A DNA stretch of 64,000 bases from Chromera velia (Eukaryota > Sar > Chromeraceae), in contig JAHBMJ010005934.1 in NCBI GenBank assembly GCA_018398765.1, positions 10,001 to 74,000 of the forward strand. Reading direction: 5' to 3'. The translations under genes were made by a program, and so were the position numbers. Below are positions 12,635-27,600 of the stretch, in pieces (within the stretch, counting starts at the first letter, position 1; each line of letters opens with the position of its first letter). The notes under the pieces are model-generated. The model ran no database searches. It was not told the DNA's origin and was given only the letters and a program-made list of their open reading frames with translations.

Positions 12635-15600
12635 GGAAAGAGACGACGATGCAGTCTGACTTTCTGCTGAATGAGGCGGTCGATTGAGGCAAGCCGAGTT
12701 TCTCCGACATCTATAGGGGGCATGTGGCAGACAGACCAGAGAGTGCGTCTTCTGTCTCGTCTCCCATTTTTCTGTCTGTCTTGTTCTAAGGGTGTTATGA
12801 TAGACTGCATGATTGACTGATGGTCTATTGTCTGCTTGCAGAGGCATTGCGACTTTCAAGGAAGTGAGAGACCAGGTCGAGAAGAACGCCGACTTGATTG
12901 AGCACGTTGTTCGAAGAATCGAGGAGTCGGTCATCGTGAGGGACTTCGAATGGGCAGACGGGAGTGCCCAGAGCCAACTGATGGACACGCACGAATTCTA
13001 TGAGTTCTTCGAGAGACATCGGGCAGTGCACACTGACGAGCTGAAGAAAGCCTACGAGGGTCTGACCAACTTCCTCATGAAGATTGAGGAAAACACTGCA
13101 GGCACAAAGACGGGCGCTGCTCCCAGCATGTTTGAGTACTACAGGTAGGTCTGCACATTCATTATCTTTTGTCAGCGTGGTGTTGATGCACAAACAGTGT
13201 TCCATTTGACTCCCCCCTCCACTCTCTTTCTCGCTCTTTGTGCATTTCAACCGTTTCCCATTTTCTCTGTCCTGCATCAATCCAGCTCCCTTGCTCTGCG
13301 TGTATGCGTGAGAAGGTGCTCACTGATGAATGCTATCGGCCCCTCCCTCCCTGCCTCCCTCCCTGTCTGTCTGTCTGCAGGTACTGGGAGCGTCGTATCT
13401 TCAATGCGTTGACGACGATGCTGGTGAGGGGCCTCGCGATGTTCCAGTCTTTGTTCAAGGCAGTGCCCCCTCCTGCAGGGGCTCTGAAGAGACCTCCTTT
13501 GATGCTCGTGAAGGCAGATTTCCAGCCGCCTGAATCGGTCAGTCTATTGTTCCTTTGGTCTCTCTTGTTCGTTTTTCATTTTTGGACCTCTGTCTGTTTG
13601 TCTGTCTCTTTCTGTCGCTGTGAACAAATCTTGAGATCTGCCTGATAATCCACTTCTGTCTTTTTCTCTCTTTCCTCGCATGCAGGTCCAAATTCAGGGA
13701 GGGGGTATTGGTAACATCTCGAAGACACTTAAGAAGCTGCTAGACAACCTTCTGAACTCCGCCAACCAATTTGTTCGGTGGATGGACGGGACCTGCAAGG
13801 TGGTGCCTCCAAAACCTGGAGAGGAAGAAGACTTTATGCACGTCAGCAGTCTGTCTGGCCCTGACTTCTGTCTCTCTGTCTGCCCTCTCAAATGAATTCA
13901 TTTGTTTGCCTCCGTTCCTCTCCTTTCTCTTTCTATCTACTCTTCAATGTATCCGCCTGTGCCCATGCTTACATTGAAAGTGCGAACTCATCTGATTCTC
14001 TCCTTGACCAAGCAAGCTGCTTTCTCGTATTTTGTGTCCCCTCAAAATGCCCCGCTTCTCTGGCTGCAGCAATTTACCTTCTACAGGGATCTCTCCCAGA
14101 ATCTCTCTATTGTCGAGATGAAGTCTGTGGCCTCTCAGGCGATTCTGAAGGCAGTGGCGAACATCACCAAGTACTTCCAGAGGTACAAGCAGTACGACAG
14201 GAGTTACGGACTCTGGGACAATAAGAAGAAGGCAGAGCTTGAGAGGTCCGTCTCGTGTGTCAACCGGAGAAGAGAAAAGAAGCTTCTTTGGGGCGAGGGG
14301 GCCAGTGCTGCTCTGTGGAGAAAGAGAACGTCCACGGGATCCCGCCGGATGAAACGATCAAGGGACACTCTAAACCACCCCACTCGGTTTGAATAGGATC
14401 CAACAGAAGCTACAAGCATTCATCCTCTCTCAGTTAATCCTTGCCTTTCTTCCTTTCTTGCTGTCATGTCCTTCTCTATTTGCAGACTGGCGGACAAGAA
14501 ATACCCCGCTGTCTACTTCGACGCTGCTTTCCGTTCTTATTCCAAATTGGCAGAGGACGTGGACGGCCTGCCCACGCAAAAGGACCTCATCTTCGTCAGT
14601 CGGCGCTTTGTTCTTGTGCCTTGCGCCTCTGTACCTCTTTGAGGCCTCAATTTTGTATCCGTGGTTCGAGGATCGACGTTTGCGTTTTCTGCCGCTTTCT
14701 CTTTTCTGGCTGGAATGTCTTTTTGAAAGAATGCCATAGAAGAGAAGGAACAACAAATTACTATCGTAACTTTTTTTTCTTTGAGTGCAGATTCGAGTGG
14801 ACGTCTCTTCAGTGAATGCCCATATCAGGGAGACAGCCATGACATGGGTCGCCAAGTACGGAGAGGTTCTGAAGACTATGGCTGTCCGGGACCTCACCAA
14901 GGTATGTCCATGTGTGGAGAAAGACCTATAAAAAAGTGGCAGGCCGAACAAGGGGGGGTTCTGAGTGACAAGAGAAGCGGGTGAAGGGGTATGGGGAAAC
15001 GAAGGGGTGACTCGGAAGCCATTTGTGAGGAGGACACAATCTTGACGCTGCTTGCCCTTCCTCCATCATATATTGACCGCGTCGTCCTTCTCTGCTTTTC
15101 CTCCTTTTTCTTCTTTTTCTTCCTTGCAGGTCCGTTCCCAAATTGACGGTTACTGGGCTGCTCTGGAGAAGTCCCCTGCCGATCTGGAGCAGTTGAAGGA
15201 CCTCCTCGGACAGATCACCACAATCAAGGGAATGTCCATGGACATGGAGATCACGTCAGTCAGTCAGTGAGATGAGCAAGCAGGAATTGAGGCAAGGAGA
15301 CAGAAAAGATCAGTAAGACAAAGTCACACACAGAGAGATAAAGGGGTAGTTAGACAGACACTTAGAGAAAAGGCAGACACGTCGGAGTGTCAGTTGGAAC
15401 AATAAAATACAAACAGAATTGGACTTCAAACCTGACCGCACTTTTAAATAGTCCTTTTTGCTCCTCTCCTCACTCCACCAGCCGACCTTTTTGAGAAGTA
15501 ACGACACAAGTGAGGGTGTCTTCTACTTCCCCTGTGTCATCTGTTCCTGGTAGAATTATACATTCTGAACTGTTGGAACCTATTCCATGTGTATGAACGA

Positions 15601-18600
15601 TGGCTGCAGAATTGCGGACATCCAGGAGCGTTTCCACACATTGGCCCTCTACAAGTGCGAGGCTGAGGTGTCTCAACAGGAGGACTGCGCGTCCCTGCCA
15701 GACGACTGGAAGAGACTGAAGGACGCGGCCTTAACGAAGGACAGGCGACTCATCAAGGTGGGATTCATGCATGGGGGAGGGGAGTTTATTGTTCCTTCCG
15801 TATGTTTTTTGTTGCGCGTTGATATTGATGGAGGGAGTACATACATAACAACTCTGAAGCATCAACCACTATTCCATCGACCCCCATCTTCGCGTGTTCT
15901 CAATTTGTGTCTCTCTTTGGTTCTACAATTGATTGATGAGTTTGTGACAGGAGAAGCAATCTCGATGCCCCTTTTGCCAAGAACCGAGTGAGGAACTTCG
16001 TTGGGCTTATCCCCCCCCCCCCCTTTCTTTTGGATGCAGGTGAAGGAAGAGTTTGCCACAGTCACGCAGGGACAGGTTGGCACCTTCAAGGAGGACTGCA
16101 AGAAAATCTACAAAGAGTTTGTGGACGAAGGTCCGTTTGTCGCGTTTTTGGTTCACTCTCCAGCACCGCGCCGTTTTCTCTGACACCCACCAACTTTTTG
16201 AATTTCTGCCGCTCTCTACTCCATAATGCTCTGTCTTTTGAACAGGCTTATGCCGAATTCTTTCTTCTTTCCTTGGTGACGACAACTGTGCTTTTCATTC
16301 ATGAGGGGGTTTTTGTTCTTTACTTTTTCTTCTCTGCAGGTCCTGGTGCTGCGGGGGTTTCTCTGGAGGAGGGTGTGGAGTTGATGGCTCGGTTTACCAC
16401 AGAGCTCAGCAACTTCCAGGCGAAGAGAGAGGCTCTCGTGAAGGCAGAGACGCTCTTCCTTCTTCCTCTGACGAATTACCCTGAGCTGATCGCGATGGAA
16501 AGAGACCTGCGGACTCTCAAAGTGGTGTATGATCTGTCAGTCGCTCTTTTTCTTTTTTTGCTGCGATTTCTCGGATTACCCATTGGGGTGATTCGGTCTG
16601 ACAGGCGCCACGCGGGTTCTGGGAATAAGAACTAATGTCCGCACTGGCCGGTTGACTTCCGATGTATGGCTCCTTGCTGCAAGTGGATCGCTACAGCCCA
16701 TGATCTGTTTTTGTGCCTCTTTTCCTTGGAATACGATGGCCTTTAAATGCAGGGCAAAAGAAAGTCATGCGCTTCATGATGTTGTTCATCAATGAAAATG
16801 CTATTTTGCGATCACTCTCTTTTTTTTCTTGCTGAATGCAGGTTCGGTGAGTTCTCCAACGACATCTCGGAGTGGAACAACATCTCCTGGGCCAAACTGG
16901 ACACCCCCGCTCTCAGTAGGAGCACGGACGAGTTCAGCAAGAAGGCGAGGAGAATCCAGAAGGAGAACAGAGCGGCAGCCGACTCTGCCCCCTTCCTGAA
17001 GTTGGAAGAGCAGATTCAGGCTTTCAAGAACTCCGTCCCGCTGATCGAGATGCTCAAACACGACGCTGTCAGGCCACAGCACTGGAAGAAACTGATCGCT
17101 CTGGCGGGGGGAGACTTCGAGGTGGACCTCAAGAAGCTTACAGTCTCACAGGTCTGTGGGTCAAACAGTCGTAATTGAGGATGTCTTTTTTTTTCTGTTT
17201 CGGTGCATGTGTGTGCGTCTATGCCTCTTTGTCTTCGCCTGTTCTTTTGTGGCCTTCGTCGCTTCCTTGTGTCTGTCTTTCTCTGCCTGTCTGCTAGTCT
17301 CTCTTTCTGTGTGTCTCTTTCCTTCTGTTTCTCTTTCTGCCTTCCTGGTTCCCTGAGTGAGAGCGGAAGGAGACTGCATGTGAATGCCCTTTGCCTCCTT
17401 CGTGTCTGTGTGCAGGTGTTCGACCTCCAGCTGCACAGATACCCGGATCAGGTTCAGGAGATCGTCCAGGAGGCACAGGTGAGGACACAGAGAGAAAAGG
17501 AAAAGGACAGGGGCCGGGAGACAACAAAAAGTCTGCATGCATGACGGTCAATGTATTCCCTCCCCATAGGTCCTGCAGGGGATAAATGATGAGCGGGTAG
17601 AGGCGAAGAGGCATATGGCAGAGATGAATTGATTCAGTGTTGTCCTCCTTCTTTTCCGTTTCTCGTTGTCCGTCTCCTCTGACGACCCCCTTGCTACCTT
17701 CCTCTCTCTCTTTCTTCTTGCAGGAGGAGTTGAAGCTGGAGACGAACATCCAGAAGATCGAGACCACCTGGAGGAGTCAGCACTTCGACGTCGTCAAGTA
17801 CAAGACAGAAGACAAGTCAGGCTTGGAATGTGTGGGGGTGAAAGAGCCATGTCTGGATTGTTGAGGTTGTCTGTCTTGTGACTGTTTCTCTCTCATTTAG
17901 GGAAGCCCCTTGATAGTTCGTCTTTGCAGAGGTGTCCCCCATAAACCCATGCATCGATCCGTCATGCAGCACAACGAAGATTTTCGCCCAAGTGTCCCTT
18001 CATGATCCTCAAAAGATTTATCTCACCTCGCTGCGTGTGCCTGTGTGTGTGCAGGGGTTTTGTCCTGAAGGCCAACGACGAGTTGAAGGTCCTCTTAGAC
18101 GATCACATCCTCCAGTTGCAGAACATGACTGCCAGCAGATTCGCACAGCCGCTGATGCCCAAAATCAAACAGTGGGAGAAGTCCCTGGCGACCATAGGGG
18201 AAGTGATGGACGTGTGGATGCAGGTGCAGAGGAAGTGGATTTATCTGGAGAGTATCTTCATGGACTCTGACGATATCAGGCTGCAGCTGCCTGAGCAGGC
18301 AAAGAAGTTCGACAAGACCAACAAACAGTTCAAGCAAATGATGGTAGCAACCAACCAGAACCCCAACACGTTGCAGAACTGTTGTGCAGAAGGTCAGCAG
18401 ATGATGGTAGCAGTAGCATTGAATGAATGACAACAGACCGATGATTGGCTTCACAACACCAAAAGAAGAAAACATCAAACCGTCACTCGATCCATCCGTC
18501 CAGGCAGCAGTTTCGTTGCCTCTCTCTGCCAAAACAGAATCATAAAACACAAATAAATAATCCTTGAAGTCATGAGAGAAACAAAATCAAGAGCCGACCT

Positions 18601-21600
18601 CTCAGCCTCACCTTTTTTGTCTTTTTTCTTTTTCCTGGATGCTTCTTTGTCCTTTGGAGGCGTGTTGTGAGTAAATCAAAGAAGAAACCCAGTCATCTCA
18701 ACACTTCTTGTTTCTCTCCCCCCCTCCCCCCCCCAGGCCGTCTGGAGGAGCTGAAGCAGTTGGGGGCAGACCTCGACCAGTGCCAGAAGAGTCTGACTGA
18801 CTACCTGGACACGAAGAGGGGCGCATTCCCTCGGTTCTTCTTCATTTCCGACGAAGAGCTGCTGTCCATTCTTGGGAGCTCGAACCCTGCAGCCGTGCAA
18901 CAGCACATGCTGAAGCTGTACGACAACTGTAAAGAGCTCATCTTCGGAAGGGGAGGCAAAACCGTGCTTGGAATGGTTGGTCAACTTCTCGTAGACAGCG
19001 AAGAGAAAGGAGGAGGGAAGAAATGATGCAGTAGCTTCATCCCCAAAGCCTTTGACGCTTGTGTCTCTTTTTGCGCATACACTTCCTGCTTGAGTGTGGA
19101 CACCACAGCTCCGAACTTTCACTGAGCCTGCCTGATGATGACGCTTCCCTTTGAACATTTCGAACAGGCCTGGACAGACTGCACGTATTCGTGTGAATGT
19201 GCACAGAGAAAACCTTTCCTCATGTAAGACAGCTCCACAAACCGGAATATGCCCCACTCCACCGCCCCTCCCTTTTTTTTTCTCTCACGCAGATTTCCGA
19301 CGAGGGAGAGCAGTTCGACTTCTTCACTCCCCAGAAGGCAGAGGGCGCTGTGGAGGTTGGTTCTATCTTTCGAATCTTCGTCTGATTGGTCTGGCTTTTT
19401 TCTCTCGTGACGTGCGCCCCATTGGCTTTCTTTGAGGCTGTTTGTGTCTTCTGCCGTTAAGGCGACTGGGGGAGGCCAGAGACGACATCGAAAAATAAAA
19501 TATATTAATAGAGGAAAAGATAGAGGCATCAAGTCATGTGACAGTCTAGATACTTACTTGGTTGAGTCCAGCTCTCCTCCCGTCTTTGGGGATTTCATTG
19601 TCATGGTTGTAGGTTTCAATCTCTTTATGCTGTCCTGATCAATTTTTTTTTTGCGTGTCCTTTCAAATGTCTGCCTGCCTGCAGGCCTGGATGCTGCGAG
19701 TGGACCAGGAAATGAAGGACACACTCCTGCGCATCATGAAGGAGGGCGTATGGCATTATGCGCACAAGGACAGGTCGGTGGGTGAAGGGGACAAGCTCAG
19801 GGAAAAAAGGTTCAGGGTGTCAGTCGGTGGCAGGAGTGAGCATAGCAGCACAGCTCTGGCTGAAAGCAAATTGTTTTCTTTTTTTCTCTGGCATAGCAGC
19901 TTTTTTTCTGTCTGCATCAAGCAGTGGTTTTGCTTGTCGAGTTTGTGGCTGAATAGGGGAGAGCTAGGACAGATGGCAAGCACATCGTGTTCCATTCCAT
20001 CTGTAAATCCAGAGCTGCATGTCGATTCATTCATTCATCAACCAATCCCTTGATTTGTTCTTTCGTTCATTGGATTTATTTGATTGTGCAGACTGAAGTG
20101 GACCCTCTCCGAGCTCGGCATGGTCGTTCTTGCGAGCACTCAGGTCAGCGACACTTGCAGTCCTGAAAACGGAAAAGAGCCGAATCTGTTGTCGAGTGGT
20201 TCGAGCTTTCTTTTCCGACCACCACTAGATAACGAAGAGGACTTTGACAGATTTCTGCAGAGAGACAAAGTGGGAGGACCATCTGTTGCTTTTACAAAGC
20301 AGATCAGAGAAGACAAAGTCACCTTGTTTCTTTTCTTGGCCGTCTTATCATCATGGTGCGGTTTGGTCCTGTGTAAACGAATGATAGATGTTTTTTCCTT
20401 GCCTAAGAACCGACATACTGTATTCGCATACGTGTCCAATACCCCCTTTTCTTATCTGCATGCACGCAGATCTGGTGGACCTGGAACGTTGAGGACACAT
20501 TCAGGAAGGTGATGGAGGGGGACAAGCACGCAATGAAGGTCGGTCGACGCAGTGAACAGATTTCCTTGCTATGGTCACTTTATTTGCTTCATCTGTGCCT
20601 TTCCGCTCTAGGTCTCATCTCACTGTCCAAGACGAAGGTGAAAAAGATATACTGCATGTCGCCTCTAGATCTCGTGTAGGCATATCCCAAGCACTCAACT
20701 GTCCATCCCCCCCTCTCCCTGCTTCCTTGATCTGATATGATGCCTGCAGGACGAGGCCGCCAAGGAGACACAGCAGGTGACAGACCTCGTCGACCTGGTC
20801 AGACAGGACATCTCCTCCCAGCAACGGAAGAAAGTCAACACGCTGATCATTCTGGATGTACACGCAAGGGACATCGTTGACAGGTCAGATTGTTTCCCTC
20901 TGCCTATCAACCTGTTTTCCACTTGAAGGATGAAGTAAGCAGCACGTTCAGGACCCTTGCCCGCCCGATTTTTTCAGCTGACCTTGTTCTCCTTCTTACT
21001 CTTTGTTTTTGTTCGAACAGTGAGATATGCAACGTCGCCCTGAGGGGTTCTCAGATGCGAGTGCATCCTTTCTTCCCTGGTTTCTCAGTTCTGCTTGCAG
21101 CTGTCCAGACGAAGAGTTTTCGCCTTGCTTACTGCAGACTTTCTCTGCATCTTTATCAAAAGCGGATCATATGAATTTTGTTCTCCTCCTCACACACGCA
21201 GGTTTGTGAGAGATTCGATTCTGGACGCCCGAGAGTTTGAGTGGGAGAGCCAGTTGAGATTCTACTGGGACAGGAAGCTGGACGACATCCTCATCAGACA
21301 GTGCACGGGACACTTCAGGTGGGCAAAGGGAGGGATGGTGAGTGCCTTGATCTGCTGGTCGATTTTTTCTCGCGTCGATGGGCCTGCTGGGTGTTCTGTG
21401 GGTAATAAGGAGGATAGACAGAGAGGGGCGTCAGGAGGGGAATAGGTGAGAGCAAAGAAGTGACAGGAGGATCTGCCTGCTTTTAGGTACAGTCCAGCTT
21501 GAAAGAGACCGCGACACCTTCTGACCATTCATGTGTGCAGGTACTGCTACGAGTATCAGGGATTGAACGGCCGTCTGGTGATCACGCCTCTGACTGACAG

Positions 21601-24600
21601 ATGTGTGATGACCCTGACAACTGCCCTCACATTCTATTTGGGAGGGGCGCCTGCGGGACCTGCAGGGACAGGTCAGTCAGTCAATCAACCAGAGAGTCAG
21701 ACAGGAAGACGTCCATGTGGGAGGCAGACGGAAAGAGAAAGAGAAAAGGTGTCTGAAGACAAAAGAGAGATAACGAGAAACAGAAGGGATACCTGCCAGA
21801 TCCAATTCTTTGCAGACATTCACCCCATGAATATCGTCCAAAAGTGCGTATTTTCCCCGTCATGATCGCCGATGTTTCTTTCGTTTTGCTTCACTGTGAT
21901 CTGGACTGCCCACTCTTGTCTTGATGATTACTCCGTCGGCATCGAGTAGTCAGAGTGTTTTTTGTTTCCTTCCCTTCATTTTGGTAGAGGAAGAGAAAAG
22001 GAGTAACGGATATTGGTAGAGGATCCGTCGCAAACGCCTCCCTTTGTTTCACTCTGCAGGCAAGACAGAGACAGTGAAGGATCTCGCAAAGAGTTTGGCC
22101 ATCCGTTGTGTGGTGATGAACTGCGGGGAGGGTCTGGACTACAAGGCGATGGGGACAATCTTCGCGGGTCGGTCAGTCTTAAGGGAATTGATGTCCATCT
22201 TGGCACGTGGGGTCACGCTCTGGTGAAAGGGCGCTCCAGTGTTGTCTTCGGAGAGGTGGCAGCGACAGAAAGTCCTGAAAACAAGTGAAAAAGGAAAAGG
22301 GGGAATGAGTATGAAAGAGAAATTGTGAACTCAAGAACGAAAAACAGCAGTATTTACTGACTGGCCGACTGACTGACGTCAGCGACCCTGTTCATCTCTA
22401 TTCCAGCCTCCAGTCTGCCTCTTCTTTCTGCCCACTTTGTCTCTTCCTTATGCTCTTTCCCAACTCACTGCGAGAAGACAGATCAGAGAGACGCTGTCGT
22501 GTTCACAGAAAACCGCGGAACAATGAATGAGAGAAAACCTCGTGTAAGTGCCCTCCCTCCCTCAGGTTTGACCCAGACAGGCTTCTGGGGGTGCTTCGAC
22601 GAGTTCAACCGGATCAACGCAGAGGTGCTCTCTGTGGTGTCTGCCCAGATCAAGACGATCCAACTGGGTCTGCAGGGCAAGAAGGAGTTCATCGAATTGA
22701 TCGGCAAAGAACTCAGACTGATCCCCACCATCGGAATCTTCGTGACGATGAACCCGGGGTACGCAGGAAGATCGGAACTCCCTGACAACCTCAAGGCCCT
22801 CTTCCGGTCAGCCGGGGAGATGTCATATGCCAACAGACTGACCCAGTCCCTCCAGCATGAGAAGACAAGTCCTCATGGACACTCCCGATTTTTCTCTTCT
22901 TTCTCGGACACCCGGGCACGTGCACGTGTAAACGTCATCACACAGGCACAGGTCCAAGCACAGCCACGCGACCTTTCTGCCTTTTTTTCCTTTTTTTTGC
23001 TTTGCGGTGAACTAATTTTTCCCCTGCCGCGTTTTTCAATTTGTGAGTGTGTGTGTGTGCGTGTGTGTATGTTTCCCTCGCAGTCCCGTGACGATGATTG
23101 TACCAGACTTGATGATGATCTGCGAGATCATGCTCATGTCCGAGGGGTTCACGATCGCACGAATCCTTGCCAAGAAGATGACAGTCAGTCCAGTGGCGAT
23201 CTCCCTTTGTCGTTTTGACTTGGTCTCGGTTATTGGAAGGGGGTTAGATCCTTTGTCTCTTGCGTCCTCCAAGACCGATGTCAGGTCGAGAAAGGACATG
23301 GATGGAACCGAAAAGAGCTCGTCTGCCTGCCTGCACGCTTTTGCCCTCTCCCGTTTGTTTGTGCACATTTGTTTCTTCAGCCGAGGACCCCACGCCATGA
23401 GAGGTATGTTGCATGCACACTTATTTCTGCGTCTGTCTCTTTGCAGGTCCTCTACGCCCTCGCGAAGGCTCAGCTGTCTAAGCAGTACCACTACGACTTT
23501 GCCCTCAGAGCTCTGAAATCTGTCAGTCAGCAGAAGGGAGGGAATGAGAAGAAGCGGGGGGTTTTATTTGCGGCAGTTCTGCACTTGTCTGCACTTTGTT
23601 GCGCTTGTGTGATGCTTTTGATTCTTCGTCTGACTTTTTGAGGAAATCACTTGTTCGACAGTAGCATTCCCAGACAGAAGCAATAGCCATCAGGGAGTCT
23701 CCCCGTATGCCCTTCATGCAGTTCTTCCCGTGACCCATCCTAAAGTGCTCTTAAACGCTTGGGAGCCTGCTTTCGTTCCTCGATCTGCTTATCCTGTCCC
23801 TACATTGAATCTGCTGTGCGAATTTGCATGAAATGTCCTTCCTCGTGCAGGTCCTGGTGATGGCTGGAAGTTTGAAGAGAGGTGCCGTGGGTCTGTCTGA
23901 GGAGATCGTGCTGATGAGAGCCCTGCGTGATATGAACATGCCCAAGTTTGTCAAGCAGGATGTCGGGCTCTTCCAAGGTGAGGAGGGGGATCGAGAAACA
24001 TTGTGTGGGCATCTGATAACATTCCATCGCTGCCCGCTATTGGCTTTTGAATAGTGGGAGAGACAGTGGGCGTACGAGAGAGAGAGATGGAGAGAAAGAG
24101 AGACAGACAGACAGACAGGCAGACAGAGTACTGCTGGCAAACTTTCACAGTGGCGTTTTGCTTCCATTTGTTTTCCCCTTTTCCGGGTGTCTTCAGACCC
24201 AAGGCACAATCGAGTGCGTCGATTTCCCGACCCGTTTGTCTCGCGCTTGTCTGTTCGCACTTAATGTGACAAAATGGTTTGCGTCCCTTGCTTTCCCCTC
24301 ATGTGCCTGCAGGTTTGTTGAGTGACCTGTTCCCTGGACTGGAGTGTGCCCGTGTGGGGTACCCCCAGTTGAAGACTGCGATCGAGGAGGATATGACAGA
24401 GAAGGGAATGAAGTCGAAGTACACGGAGATCTTCGACCTCCAGGTATGTTCGGAGGGGGTGGCCAGGAATGTGTGAGTGAAGGAGAGGGGACAGGATGTC
24501 TGAATGTTTTCTGTGTTTGCGTCTGTCTGTGACCTTTTTTTCCCCGTTGACGTCTAGCGCCAGGGGTTCTCGCTGAGACCGAGAAGTGTCACTTACCGTG

Positions 24601-27600
24601 TGCGTTCGTCATTGACAGTCTTCATATGTCTGCTTTCCCTCCTTGGCTTCAGGTCGACAAGGTGATGCAGCTGTACGAGACGATGCTGACACGGCATACC
24701 ACAATGGTCTGTCTGTTGCTCTACATGTCGGGATGTGCTGGGTTTCTCTCTCTATTGTTTTTGTTTCCTCACCCCATGGTTCTTTGAAACTCTCAGGTAC
24801 TCTCAGCTGGTCTCCTTTTCTCATTTTTCTTTCTTTTACCTTTCTTTCTTGGCCGATATCCCTTTCATGTGGGAAAGCGTTGCTGGTGCTTAATCGACGT
24901 GAATTCTCTTGACGCACTCGTGCATCACTCCGGTAAATCAATGATGAGTGCAGGTTGTCGGGCCAACTGGAGGAGGCAAATCGGTCAGTTGTTCAGTCTG
25001 TCTGTTCCCCGGTAATTGTTTGTTTCTGGGTGTCTTTGGGGGGAGAAGACGGGCGGTTGGCGTCATGATCCTCTCCTCTTTTTCTGCACAACACCTGTTT
25101 TTCTTTTTTCTCTCTGGCGTCTCTTGAGAGGCCTCTTTGGAAGTCTGTTCATTTGAATGCATGAGAAGGAGCTTATGCTTCCTTCCGCCCCCCCCCTCAC
25201 TTCCCATTCCCCGCTGTCCCCTTGCCTGCCTACCTGCCTGCAGGTGATCATCGAGACCCTCGCGAATGCCCAGAAATTGGCCTTCAACGAGCCCACAAAG
25301 CTGTATGTGATCAACCCGAAGGCAATCACAGTCAACGAACTCTACGGAGTCCTCGGTCAGTCCTGTGCTTGCGTTCCTCCCTGCTCTAGACGGATGGATG
25401 GATGGATGGATGGATGGATGGAATGAGATTGTGCTGCAATGCCTTCGACGGATTCTAAAAAGACTCTTTCTTCTCGAAATCGTCAAACTTGAGGGTGTCG
25501 AGTGTTCTCCTCCAATCGCATCTTTGCACACTAGCGACTGGCGTACATTCGAGAAAGTCATTCTTTTTTATTTCTGCGGATGATTGCATATTTTCTTTTC
25601 TCCGTATTCCTGCATGCAGACCCCTCCACCCGCGACTGGACAGACGGTCTCCTCTCGAAGATCTTCAGGATGATCAACCAGCCCCTTCCTCCAGGGAAGA
25701 AGGAGAAGAGGTACATCGTGTACGACGGGGATGTGGACGCTGTGTGGGTGGAGAACATGAACACCGTCATGGACGACAACAAGCTGTTGACCCTCACGAA
25801 TGGAGAGCGCATCCGTCTCCAGAGACACGCCAGCATGCTCTTCGAGGTGTTCGACCTCCAGTACGCCTCTCCTGCGACAATCTCCAGAGCGGGCATGGTG
25901 TACGTGGACAACCGGAACCTGGGGTCAGTCAGCGCCATTCATGCATGCATGGGGATGTCAAGCTTTTTGGTCTTTGGTTTGGGGTTGATTTCAGGCAGAG
26001 GGAACTGGAAAATTGGACTTGTCTTCTCCGTTGCTTCCGTCTCGTATCCTCCTTCGTCTGACAGGCGCGTCGTTTTTTGTTTACAGCTTTGTAGGCAAAT
26101 CCAGGTCACGCGTGCACTCTTTCTGGCTTTCTCTTTCGATCCTCTGTATGCAGATACGGTCCCTTTTACGACCGGTGGATGAGGTCAAAGGATGAGGCCC
26201 TCCAGGAAGTTCTGGACATCATGTGAGTTGCGTCCCTTCTCTTGTTGAGTTGCTGGTCGTTCTGCTTGTTTGTGGATGAGTGGGTAAGTGAGTCACGGCT
26301 AAGAAGGTGTTCTGGTTTCTTCATGTGCTGTGTGTTGTGTGTGGAGAGGAATACAAGAGCACTGATAGACTGTAGCCTGCGTTTTTTTCGCTTTTTGTCC
26401 AAAGCAATGAAACACAAGATGGGCTTCCTGAAATGAAAGAGGAGACCATTTTTTCCTGTGTCTCTCCTCTTCCACCCTGCAGGTACGAGAAGTACATTCC
26501 CTCCTGCGTCTCCTTCGTGTTGGAGGGAAGAGATGGGGACGAGGTAGGCGTCCCTCTGGTCCTCTCTGTGCCCCAGTCGGACCTCAACCTGGTGCAGCAG
26601 CTGTCGGTGCTCTTTGATGCCATCACCATGGGAGACAAGAAGAGCCAACTGACGGGGGCAGCACCCTCGGGACAGGCGGCCTCGTTCTCCACTGACCACG
26701 CAGAGGCAGTGTTCATCTTCTGTCTGATCTGGTCTGTGGGGGCTGCCCTGGTGGACGAGGAGAGAAGGAAGTTCGATGAGTTCCTCAGGAAGACGGCAAA
26801 CAGGTCCCTCTCCAAGGGGCTCCTGTATGACTTCTATTACGATCTTAAGGTAGGTAGATTTGCGCACTTCTTTTCCCCTCGTGTCGAGAGGAAGATACGT
26901 TCCAGGTAGTTTGCGAAGATTGCTGGGTGGCCGGGGCTGGGTTTGGACTCGAGTCACGTTCCACTTTTTCAGACTAGATTTTGGAAAGGGGTTCCATGTG
27001 TTATCTTCGTTTCCCTGTCGTTCGTGGTAACCAGCTCAGAGTTGGCAATGCGCATGATGTTCGTTGTCAGTTCACGATCGACCCCTCCCCCTCCATTGAC
27101 TGCAGCTGGGCAAATGGATCAGCTGGGAGGAGTGTGTGCCTGAGTACAAACCACCTCCCGATATCCAGTTTACAAAGATTCTGGTCCCAACTGTTGACAC
27201 AGTCAGGTCGGTTTTTGTCGCTTTCCTTTTCTTCCAACTTCAGTTCCCTTAAAAACAAGAAACGGAAAGAAATCGTTCCCTGGTTGTCTGTCTGGTGGGT
27301 CAGAAAAAAACTGCGTGTGCTCGGAAAGAAATGACGCCGTCTTCTGAATCGATGGATCAACTGTCGATATCAGAGAGAGTCCACACTGTCCTTCCGCGGC
27401 ATGATAGGCTTGCCACTTGAAGCTGTCTTTCATGAACTCTTCTTTCTTTTTTGCCCCATATCCACGAAGCAAGAAATGAAATCTCATGTCCGTACGTGTC
27501 CCCGAGGTGCCCGCAAATATCATTCACCCTTGCATCCTTCTGGTCTCTCATTCTCTACGCGACTCGTTCCTTTCTCCGTCTGTTCAGGTACTCGTGGCTT

